Positions 6,900 to 12,709 of a stretch of DNA of 12,709 nt are shown here, one piece after another; the first letter of the stretch is position 1, and every line of letters starts with the position of its first letter. Position numbers and translations under genes: made by a program. Under the pieces are notes generated by a model. The model was given only the letters and a program-made list of their open reading frames with translations, searched no databases and had not been told where the DNA came from. This DNA comes from Planctomycetota bacterium (GTDB lineage: Bacteria > Planctomycetota > PUPC01 > JACPCR01), in NCBI GenBank assembly GCA_030740295.1, contig JASLXP010001132.1, forward strand, positions 1 through 12,709. The letters run 5' to 3'.

Positions 6900-8057
6900 A
6901 TGAAGCACCTTCAAACATTTGAGTCAGACAATGACGGTCGATACCTGAGCACGGCCGGCCTCGCACAAGAACTTCTTCGCAAAGCCCCATTAAAGCTGGC
7001 CTATGATTCGACCATGTCCCGTGAGGATTTCTCAAAGTGGCGGAGACGGACGCGACGGAAGCTCTGTGAATTGTTGCAGTTTCCGGACCCAACCGGGCAG
7101 CCTGAGCCGCGATGTATCAGTGTCGATGAACGGGACGGGTACACATTGGAGAAGTGGCACGTTTACCCGGAGCCCGGCGCGGTCGTGCCGCTGCTCTTGC
7201 TGAAACCGGACGGGGTCAGCGAGAGGCGACCGGCCGCTGCTGTGATGGTCATTCCAGGATCATCCGGCAGTAAGGAGCTGATGGCGGCCGAGCCGGAGCC
7301 GGATGGTAAACCCACGACCAATCGCTGGCCGGAACGGAACAAGATGGCGTGGTACTGCGCAAAACAGGGCCTGGTGGCAGTGGCCGTAGACAACCCGACC
7401 GGCGGAGAGCTACACGATGAGCTGTGCCCGGATCGTGCAGAGATATCCCGGCACCTGGCCTGGCTCGGCCGAAGCTACGAAGGTCTCAGCGTCTTCCACA
7501 AGTGGGTCGTCCTGCAGTGGATGAAGACGCTGGACTATGTGAATCCACGCCGGATCGTTGCCTGCGGCCTGTCCCTGGGCGCCAAGCCGGCTCTGCTGCT
7601 GGGTGTGCTGGACCGCCAGGTGAAAGGGGTGGTCTGGAATGATTTCGTTTCGGACTGGCGCGTTCGCCAGGTGGTAACCAACCTGGGTCGCATTCCCGGC
7701 TGGCAGATCATCCCCGGGCTCTGGCAGTGGTTCGATTATGTCGACCTGCTGGCATCTCTCGCCCCGCGTCCCCTGCTCATTACGGAAGGGGGATACACTC
7801 CGGACATCGATCGTATCCGTCATGCATACCATTCCCTGGATGCCGACGACAAGTGCCAGGTGCATTACTACGACCGATATGCGGATCAGGCGGCCCGTGA
7901 ATTCGATCGTGAAGAAATCCCGACAGGCATCAGCGACGAAGATTACTTGCTTTACGCCAACGTTGACGTTCCCCAGCATTCATTCAAACCCGACAAGATC
8001 CGTCCCTGGCTCCAGCAACTGGTCGGCGGGCAGTTGGGAGACCACGACAATCGATAG
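6900..8057 (+). CDS. Alpha/beta hydrolase, acetyl-xylan-esterase/dienelactone-hydrolase-like
   Basis: The 385-residue protein has an alpha/beta hydrolase core: an oxyanion-loop region at VMVIPGSSGSK (~116-124), the nucleophile elbow CGLSLGAKPAL (S225), a candidate acid in LLITEGGYTPD (E296, or D302/D304 just after), and a C-terminal His in DVPQHSFKPDKI (H360). This order matches the Ser-acid-His triad of the AXE1 / Abhydrolase_7 group that deacylates sugars or other esters. No signal peptide is seen, so action on imported substrates is likely. The frame is open further up to an ATG at 6753, but that start would overlap the antitoxin gene and its ribosome binding site and would add a tail unlike the family, so the ATG at 6900-6902 is preferred; its ribosome binding site is weak. 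The UroD-like gene follows on the same strand 86 bases downstream, so the two may be cotranscribed. Confidence 0.75.
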   Translation: MKHLQTFESDNDGRYLSTAGLAQELLRKAPLKLAYDSTMSREDFSKWRRRTRRKLCELLQFPDPTGQPEPRCISVDERDGYTLEKWHVYPEPGAVVPLLLLKPDGVSERRPAAAVMVIPGSSGSKELMAAEPEPDGKPTTNRWPERNKMAWYCAKQGLVAVAVDNPTGGELHDELCPDRAEISRHLAWLGRSYEGLSVFHKWVVLQWMKTLDYVNPRRIVACGLSLGAKPALLLGVLDRQVKGVVWNDFVSDWRVRQVVTNLGRIPGWQIIPGLWQWFDYVDLLASLAPRPLLITEGGYTPDIDRIRHAYHSLDADDKCQVHYYDRYADQAAREFDREEIPTGISDEDYLLYANVDVPQHSFKPDKIRPWLQQLVGGQLGDHDNR

Positions 8058-8143
8058 CAATCGATGTTCGAGAAAGGCTATGATTATGAAGCAGACGTTG
8101 TGGATTCGTCGTGCAATCCCAAACCACCCGGAGACCCATCCAG

Positions 8144-9367
8144 ATGACCGTTCAGACCGCTACGGAAAGAGACTGCGTACGGGAACTGGCACGTGAAGTA
8201 GCCGAGATAGCCGCCAGTCCGGAAAACGAAGCCATCTGCCGGCGCTGGCGAGATGTTAACGCCCTGCGAAAGCCGGATCGCTCGCCCGTTTACTGCAGGC
8301 CGGTCGCCGCCTGGAGCGAGATTCTCTCAGAAGATGAACTGGTCAGTGAAGACCCGTGGCTGCGCTCCATCGAGCGGCAATTCCGCATGATTCTGTTCAA
8401 GAAAGATGTCGGGGACGATTCCCCGGTCGGTTCGAATTTCAGTGTTGGAGCCGTCTTCGAGCGTGAACCGCAGAACACGTGGGGACCCGATGTGAAGAGA
8501 AATCGTCCCGGCGTCGCCGGAGGTGCGTGGTCTTATGATCCCCCTCTCGAAACTGAAGCGGATTTTGAAAAGCTCCAGCTCCCTTCCTTCACCTATAACG
8601 AATCGCGAACCCAGGAAGCACTGTCCAAATTTGACGACCTTCTTGGGGATATCCTGCCGGTCAAACTAACCTGCGGTCCACCTCTGGGATCAATCCTGTG
8701 CGGCCCCGCGGCAGACCTGCGCGGCCTGATGCAGATCATGGTCGACATGGCAGATCGTCCTGATCTGATGCATCGCCTGATGGCGCACATTCGTGATGGG
8801 GTGCTTCAAGGGATGCGCCAGGCGGAAGAGACCGGCCTGCTCACACCGAACAACACCGGTCCTATGACTTGCAGCGATCCCGTAGCGCCCGACCCACCCG
8901 ACGGAAAGTTCACATATGAGAACCTGTGGATCATGACCAACAGCCAGGAGTACGACCAGGTCTCACCCGCAATGTGGAAAGAGTTCCTCCTGGATTATCA
9001 GATGCCGATTCTCGAGCAGTTCGGCCTGTCTGCCTACGGCTGCTGCGAAGACCTTACGCAGAAGATCGACGGCGTACTTTCGATTCCCAACCTGCGCATC
9101 TTCGTGTGCAGTGGATGGACGGACCTCGACAAAGTTATCGAACGGGTCGGCACCGATTACACCATCATGTGGCGCCAGAAAGCCACGGACGTTGTTTTCC
9201 CTGATGATGTGGAAAGCATCCGGCGGCATCTCGATGAGGGAATGAGAAAACTCCAGGGCTGCTACGTCCAGATCGTCCTGCGAGAGCTCCAGACACTGGC
9301 CGGGCACCCCGACCGGTTGCACGTGTGGGCAAAGCTGGCTATGGAGGCGGCTGCTCGGTACTCGTGA
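8144..9367 (+). CDS. UroD / corrinoid-methyltransferase-like family protein
   Basis: This 407-residue protein resembles the uroporphyrinogen-decarboxylase-like superfamily, which also includes MtaA/CmuA-type methylcobamide methyltransferases. Supporting features are the helical N-terminal part, the TIM-barrel-like core with VKLTCGPPLGSILCG (~173-187), the helix MVDMADRPDLMHRLMAHIRD (~199-218), FGLSAYGCCEDL (~293-304) and the end IVLRELQTLAGHPDRLHVWA. A Cys-Cys pair (C300, C301) sits where zinc-dependent relatives usually carry an HxC-type ligand motif. True heme-pathway UroD is shorter and has different N-terminal signatures, so heme synthesis is unlikely; methyl-group transfer in catabolism of methylated compounds is a better inference. 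ATG 8144 is preceded by GGAG about 10 bases upstream. A GTG at 8111 would add 11 residues and is the alternative start. Confidence 0.75.
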   Translation: MTVQTATERDCVRELAREVAEIAASPENEAICRRWRDVNALRKPDRSPVYCRPVAAWSEILSEDELVSEDPWLRSIERQFRMILFKKDVGDDSPVGSNFSVGAVFEREPQNTWGPDVKRNRPGVAGGAWSYDPPLETEADFEKLQLPSFTYNESRTQEALSKFDDLLGDILPVKLTCGPPLGSILCGPAADLRGLMQIMVDMADRPDLMHRLMAHIRDGVLQGMRQAEETGLLTPNNTGPMTCSDPVAPDPPDGKFTYENLWIMTNSQEYDQVSPAMWKEFLLDYQMPILEQFGLSAYGCCEDLTQKIDGVLSIPNLRIFVCSGWTDLDKVIERVGTDYTIMWRQKATDVVFPDDVESIRRHLDEGMRKLQGCYVQIVLRELQTLAGHPDRLHVWAKLAMEAAARYS

Positions 9368-9450
9368 GAATTCTCGATACGGAAGAGCGTTGAGGTGATG
9401 TCTGAAAACATCTTAGACCACGGGCAACGTAAGACTGGCTCTGTCTTTCT

Positions 9451-9519
9451 CTTCGTCTTTCTCGTCGTCGTAATCTCAATCTATTCAGGCCAGAGATTAG
9501 GACGATGAGAAAGACGAAG
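9451..9519. repeat. 27-bp-stem hairpin (inverted repeat)
   Basis: The arms are 9451-9477 (cttcgtctttctcgtcgtcg, then taatctc) and 9493-9519, which is its reverse complement except at two positions. The loop is 15 bases. It lies 83 bases after the stop of the UroD-like gene. The pyrimidine/purine-biased arms make a very stable stem but no T-run follows, so a classical intrinsic terminator is not clear. It may be a dispersed repeat or an RNA-stabilising structure. Confidence 0.75.
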
Positions 9520-9523
9520 CTTT

Positions 9524-9911
9524 CGCTCGTAGCCACGGGATGCTGCCACCAGCCTACAGGCTCATGTTAATACAACCTGGCTCACAGGCTGGCAGATTCA
9601 TTCGTAAAAGGTCGACATCAGCCGATTTGCGGCCTGAAAGGCCATAAACATATCAGCCCAGGGCAACGCCCTGGGAACAGGGAGAAAAGACAGTCCTAGC
9701 CCTGTAAGGGCGACACAACATGATGCCTCTCAGCGATCTGTGCCGCCCTTTCAGGGCTCAAGGGTGACCCTTCCTCATAACCCAGGGCGTTGCCCTGGGC
9801 TGATATGTTTGGCCCCTTCGGGGCGAGCAGTGTTCAGAATCGATTTTTTACGAACGAATCTGGCAGCCTATGTCCACACGATGTCTTCGCCGTCGCGCTC
9901 GTAGCCACGGG
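9524..9911 (+). repeat. Pair of 16-bp direct repeats bracketing the large palindrome
   Basis: cgctcgtagccacggg occurs identically at 9524-9539 and 9896-9911. After each copy a related ~30-base segment follows (ctgccaccagcctacaggct and ctgccagcctgtgagctcac, both running into ttaat), so the repeated unit is about 45 bases with some divergence. The copies bracket the palindrome at 9589-9866, an arrangement that could come from insertion or from expansion of a repeat array. Confidence 0.65.
9589..9866. repeat. Concentric large palindrome of three nested inverted repeats
   Basis: Three arm pairs share one centre near 9728. The outer pair is 9589-9609 with 9846-9866 (21 nt, 2 mismatches). The middle pair is 9646-9675 with 9781-9810 (30 nt, perfect). 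The inner pair is 9698-9717 with 9739-9758 (20 nt, 2 mismatches). Each middle arm also holds its own hairpin, cccagggc-aac-gccctggg. Between outer and middle arms sit two further small hairpins, ggcctgaaaggcc (left) and gccccttcggggc (right, 9812-9824). No open reading frame lies inside. It resembles a REP- or MITE-like element, but no transposase is present in the window. Confidence 0.8.
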
Positions 9912-10042
9912 CTGCCAGCCTGTGAGCTCACATTAATCTGATTGGGCGTTCCGTAATGGAAACTCGGCGAAATGTGAGGATTCTTTGGCTCAGGTTTTCA
10001 CACGCGGCCGAAGATTCATCCCTGAAACCACGGAACCAACCC

Positions 10043-10939
10043 ATGAGACATCTGAATCAGATTGTTGTTCTCAGCCTGTTCACTCTTGCCAACGCGGAAG
10101 ACAAAGCCCGCGTCGTTGTCTGGGATGAGCAACAGCCCAGACAGAAAGTCGCCTATGAAAAATTCCTTGGCAATGCGATAGCCGATCACCTGAAGAAGAG
10201 CGGCGATCTGGAGGTCAAGTCTGTCTGGTTCACTCAACCGGATCACGGTCTGCCCAAATCCACGCTCGACAATTGTGACGTCCTCATATGGTGGGAGCAC
10301 ACGGTCAAGAAGCGGCTGCCTATGCCCTTGGCAAAAGACATCGTCGCCCGCATCAAGGCTGGCAGGCTCGACGCCATCATGCTGCATTCAGCGCATTGGG
10401 CCTCGCCGTTTATCGAGGCTATGAACGAAGTCACCCGCTCGCGTATCAAAGAGAAATACCTGGACAAAGCGGACCGCAAATACGAGGTGAAGTACATTCA
10501 CCCGCAGCTCTACCGCGCTCCCAGAAAGTTCTCACTCATCACGCCACACGTAGACGAGAGGCGTTTTCCTGACGGTCGGGTTCGGCTTGATGTTTACCTG
10601 CCGAATTGCTGCTTCCCCGGCTACCGCCCCGATGGCGCGCCTGGCTTCATGACGACACTTAAGCCGGAGCATCCGATTGCCAAGGGCATCCCCGGGACGT
10701 GGAAAGTTTCCCGGACTGAAATGTATGACGAGCCATTTAACGTGCCTGAGCCGGATGAAGTGATCTTCGAGGAGCGTTGGGAAAAGAATGGCGAATGGTT
10801 CCGCAGCGGCATGGTGTGGAACATCGGTAAAGGGAAGCTCTTTTACTTCCGGCCCGGGCACGAGACCTATCCGGTATACAAGGAAGCATTACCTTTGAAG
10901 GTCGTCGAGAACGCGGCACGGTGGCTGGGTGCGGATTGA
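10043..10939 (+). CDS. Exported ThuA-like (trehalose-utilisation domain) protein
   Basis: The 298-residue protein starts with a signal peptide (MRHLNQIVVLSLFTLANA, cleavage likely before EDK). The mature part follows the ThuA / class I glutamine-amidotransferase-like fold: CDVLIWWEH (~78-86), GRLDAIMLHSAHWASPF (~107-123; H115, H118), HPIAKGIPGTWKVSRTEMYD (~210-229), VIFEERWEKNGEWFRSG (~240-256) and GKGKLFYFRPGHETYPVY (~262-279; H273). ThuA proteins are linked to sugar metabolism, but the reaction is not established for most members. The segment at ~125-205 with YLPNCCFPGY is longer than I expect for the compact family. The frame is open to 9956, but that start would bury the signal peptide, so 10043 is chosen. 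It follows the repeat cluster and converges with the HAD gene after 31 bases. Confidence 0.85.
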   Translation: MRHLNQIVVLSLFTLANAEDKARVVVWDEQQPRQKVAYEKFLGNAIADHLKKSGDLEVKSVWFTQPDHGLPKSTLDNCDVLIWWEHTVKKRLPMPLAKDIVARIKAGRLDAIMLHSAHWASPFIEAMNEVTRSRIKEKYLDKADRKYEVKYIHPQLYRAPRKFSLITPHVDERRFPDGRVRLDVYLPNCCFPGYRPDGAPGFMTTLKPEHPIAKGIPGTWKVSRTEMYDEPFNVPEPDEVIFEERWEKNGEWFRSGMVWNIGKGKLFYFRPGHETYPVYKEALPLKVVENAARWLGAD

Positions 10940-10970
10940 GAGACGCTTCTTCCCTGACACGTCATCCGAA

Positions 10971-11699
10971 TCAGTTCAGCAGCAGACCCTCAAGTTCATC
11001 GAGATGTCCAATTCGGTCATCGGGGAGATGATCGCCCTCTTCGGGATCGAATCTCTCGTAGGGGACGTACTGTGTGCTGAGAATCGCACGCATTCCCATC
11101 CGCTTAGCGCCTTGAACATCGGCCAGCCAGTTGTCACCGACGTACGCACAATCTGGTGCGGAAAGCTGAAGCTGTGACAGCAGGGATTCGAAGGGCTTTG
11201 GGTGAGGCTTCACATAGCCCTCCTCGCCAGAAATGACTATCGCTTCAAATACTCTCGAGAGTCCAATCTCTTGGAGGCTGTCCCGAATGGACTTGCCGCA
11301 CGGGTAGTTTGACAGGAAGCCAAGTCTGTATCGCTCTGAGAGCTTGTTCAACAACGACAGAACACCTTCCGGAAGCACTATCGCATGAACGAATGATCGA
11401 TACCGTACTTGAACAAGCGTTTCGACCTGGCTCTCTTCGGGTTCGATGTCGTAGATACCGCGAATCAACTCTTCACTGATGGTCCTCAGGTCATTGTCCC
11501 TGAAGCCGTTGCTGAATGGTGCCACGATCTGGCGGTCGCGGATGGCCTTTAGCCGCGAGGTGTCGCAGGAGCCGAACAGCTCTGTCAACGCTTGTTCGAG
11601 GGCGGAATACTGAATGGCGACCTGCTTCGGACCAAATTCGACCAGCGTATTGCCAAAGTCGAAACAGATGGCCCTGATCTGTTCGGTCTCAACGGACAC
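10971..11699 (-). CDS. HAD-superfamily (subfamily IA-like) hydrolase
   Basis: The 242-residue protein has the HAD motifs in order: motif I in ICFDFGNTLVEF (nucleophile D14), motif II in LGFLSNYPCG (S130), motif III in YVKPHPKPF (K164) and motif IV in YVGDNWLADVQGAK (D189, D194). A helical cap lies between motif I and II. Motif I reads D-F-G-N-T, so the usual acid/base Asp two residues after the nucleophile is Gly (G16). This is seen in some HAD proteins outside the standard phosphatases, so phosphatase activity should not be assumed. The start is GTG at 11697-11699, two bases after the aminotransferase stop, with GGAG about 11 bases upstream inside that gene's end. The tight spacing marks a two-gene operon, so it may act on the product of the aminotransferase pathway. 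Confidence 0.8.
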   Translation of the reverse strand: MSVETEQIRAICFDFGNTLVEFGPKQVAIQYSALEQALTELFGSCDTSRLKAIRDRQIVAPFSNGFRDNDLRTISEELIRGIYDIEPEESQVETLVQVRYRSFVHAIVLPEGVLSLLNKLSERYRLGFLSNYPCGKSIRDSLQEIGLSRVFEAIVISGEEGYVKPHPKPFESLLSQLQLSAPDCAYVGDNWLADVQGAKRMGMRAILSTQYVPYERFDPEEGDHLPDDRIGHLDELEGLLLN

Positions 11700-11701
11700 T
11701 T

Positions 11702-12709
11702 CTACTCACTCTCCATCCGTTTGATCGCACGCCGGATGGCTTTGCAGCGCTGCTTTACGTCCGAAGGCTTTCGCTCCACCACTCCGGTGTACATGACGCG
11801 ATTCAATATTTCTGTGGCCACGGGGAGCTTGCAGTTCTCTGCGCGATACTTGCCTTTGTAGTGTGGGCAGCGAACAGGGCAATCAGCGACGTGGTAAGAG
11901 GTGGACTTCTGGAAGATGTCGAACGTTGGCGCCGGACGCTCCGTAAACTCCCATCCCACGCCGACATTCTCTTCCTGGCAGATGGCTTTGAAGCGGTCGA
12001 GGTCCAGGCCGTGCTTGTCCCCTTCCCAAAGGCACGCCCAGACGTAGCCTGCCTGCTCGGCCTGTTTCGGCACCGTCCGGTTACGGAGCCACTTGCAGTC
12101 GGCGATGGCCTCGTTGAGCATGGCCAGGTTGGCGTTGTATTCCTTCAAATAATCGGGATAGCGTTCGAGCTGGGCAAGACCCACCGCGGCGGTGAGCTCG
12201 TTCATTCGGAAATTGAGCGTGAGGAAGCTTGGGCTTTCTCCTTTAAATGCCCACTCGTTGTAGAGGGCATGGTGAAGGTCTTTGCGATTGGTGGTCATGA
12301 CGCCACCGTCGCCGGTGCAGATGTGCTTGCCCTGCTGAAAGCTGAAGCATCCAACGTCGCCGTAGGTACCGGAGTGTCGTCCCTTCCATCGTGCGCCAAT
12401 CACGTGCGCACAATCCTCAATCATAAAGACGCCATGTTTCTTGCATATTCGTTTGAGCTTGTCCAGCTCTGCACACAGTCCCCAAAGGTTGGTGACGATG
12501 AGGGCTTTGGTATGTCTGGTGATGGCCTTCTCAACTTTGTCGGGGTCCAACAGGTACGTGTCGTACTTCACGTCGACGAATTTGGGCACGCAGTTGAAGC
12601 TCAGCGCTGCCACGCCTCCAAAGTGCACCAGCGGATCGCATATCACTTCGTCGCCACAGCCCGCACCTGAGACGGCTACCGCCTGCGCGAGCGCGGTCAT
12701 GGCTGAATT
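11702..12709 (-). CDS. DegT/DnrJ/EryC1/StrS family aminotransferase, 5'-truncated by window edge
   Basis: The frame is open to the window end, and the residues before the first visible ATG (NSAM) match the family's usual NSG-TAAL segment, so ~60 N-terminal residues lie outside. Visible motifs are GCGDEVI, VTNLWGLCAELDKL, the PLP-binding IEDCAHVIGA (Asp) and CFSFQQGKHICTGDGG, where the Lys encoded at 12326-12328 should form the Schiff base with PLP. FRMNELTAAVGLAQLERYPDYL is also typical. The family transfers an amino group from Gln/Glu to keto-sugars or keto-cyclitols. The FSFQQGK form recalls cyclitol or AHBA-synthase-type members more than the FHPTK form of common nucleotide-sugar enzymes, but this is a weak hint. 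The last residues overlap the ribosome binding region of the HAD gene, with which it forms an operon. Confidence 0.85.
   Translation of the reverse strand, partial: NSAMTALAQAVAVSGAGCGDEVICDPLVHFGGVAALSFNCVPKFVDVKYDTYLLDPDKVEKAITRHTKALIVTNLWGLCAELDKLKRICKKHGVFMIEDCAHVIGARWKGRHSGTYGDVGCFSFQQGKHICTGDGGVMTTNRKDLHHALYNEWAFKGESPSFLTLNFRMNELTAAVGLAQLERYPDYLKEYNANLAMLNEAIADCKWLRNRTVPKQAEQAGYVWACLWEGDKHGLDLDRFKAICQEENVGVGWEFTERPAPTFDIFQKSTSYHVADCPVRCPHYKGKYRAENCKLPVATEILNRVMYTGVVERKPSDVKQRCKAIRRAIKRMESE

Larger units (their letters stand above)
9368..10042. other. Repeat-rich intergenic region
   Basis: This 675-base gap has no convincing gene. It is packed with inverted and direct repeats: a long hairpin (9451-9519), a 278-base concentric palindrome (9589-9866), and two direct copies of a cgctcgtagccacggg unit (9524-9539 and 9896-9911). 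The last ~90 bases before 10043 are open in the ThuA frame but do not look like protein of that family. The promoter of the ThuA gene should lie in the right part. Confidence 0.7.

Noticed and set aside
8085..8192. Small plus-strand frame before the UroD-like gene
   Set aside because: It is short, overlaps the UroD-like start region, and has no ribosome binding site or recognisable product.
9451..9519. Intrinsic terminator
   Set aside because: The stem is much longer than typical and no T-run follows on either strand, so it is kept as a repeat only.
9524..9927. CRISPR array
   Set aside because: The repeats are palindromic, irregularly spaced and partly inverted, with no regular spacers and no cas genes nearby.
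9956..10042. N-terminal extension of the ThuA-like protein
   Set aside because: It would place 29 polar and basic residues before an evident signal peptide.
11861..12670. 269-codon plus-strand open frame
   Set aside because: It is antisense to the DegT-family aminotransferase with intact PLP motifs, so it is a frame shadow.

Overview
The window looks like chromosomal DNA of a moderately GC-rich heterotrophic bacterium of the planctomycete / PVC type, or of a neighbouring uncultured phylum with a similar gene repertoire. This assignment is an inference. It rests on the mix of secreted multi-domain carbohydrate-active proteins, a secreted ThuA-like protein, a UroD-like methyltransferase, an AXE1-like esterase, M14 and M19 peptidase-like proteins, a VapBC pair and clusters of hairpin-forming intergenic repeats. 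There is no rRNA, tRNA, phage or transposase marker to fix the taxon.

Layout: (1) 1-303 is the C-terminal end of an unrecognised lysine-rich protein. (2) 304-421 is a short gap holding a hairpin of the same general motif as the repeat cluster near 9.9 kb. (3) 422-3532 encodes a large secreted glycosidase-like protein with two related carbohydrate-binding-like modules, the second apparently nested inside the TIM-barrel-like region. (4) 3570-4667 (minus) is an M14-type zinc carboxypeptidase-like protein, divergent from (5) 4801-6057 (plus), an M19 dipeptidase homologue that has lost half of its expected metal ligands. (6) 6116-6759 (minus) is a VapBC-type toxin-antitoxin operon. (7) 6900-8057 and 8144-9367 (plus) are an alpha/beta hydrolase and a UroD/corrinoid-methyltransferase-like protein. 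(8) 9368-10042 is a repeat-rich gap with a 27-bp-stem hairpin and a 278-bp nested palindrome. (9) 10043-10939 (plus) is an exported ThuA-like protein. (10) 12709-10971 (minus) is a two-gene operon of a DegT/DnrJ/EryC1 aminotransferase (cut by the window edge) and a HAD-family hydrolase.

How the genes may work together: the secreted CBM/TIM-barrel protein, the esterase, the UroD-like protein and the ThuA protein fit catabolism of decorated (acylated or methylated) sugars. The aminotransferase/HAD pair fits biosynthesis of an amino-sugar or amino-cyclitol. The genes change strand often, so this is a loose neighbourhood, not one operon. The observations most worth following are the M19 homologue with a half-erased binuclear metal site and the large concentric palindrome at 9589-9866. 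I did not find convincing evidence of a complete new defence or mobile system.
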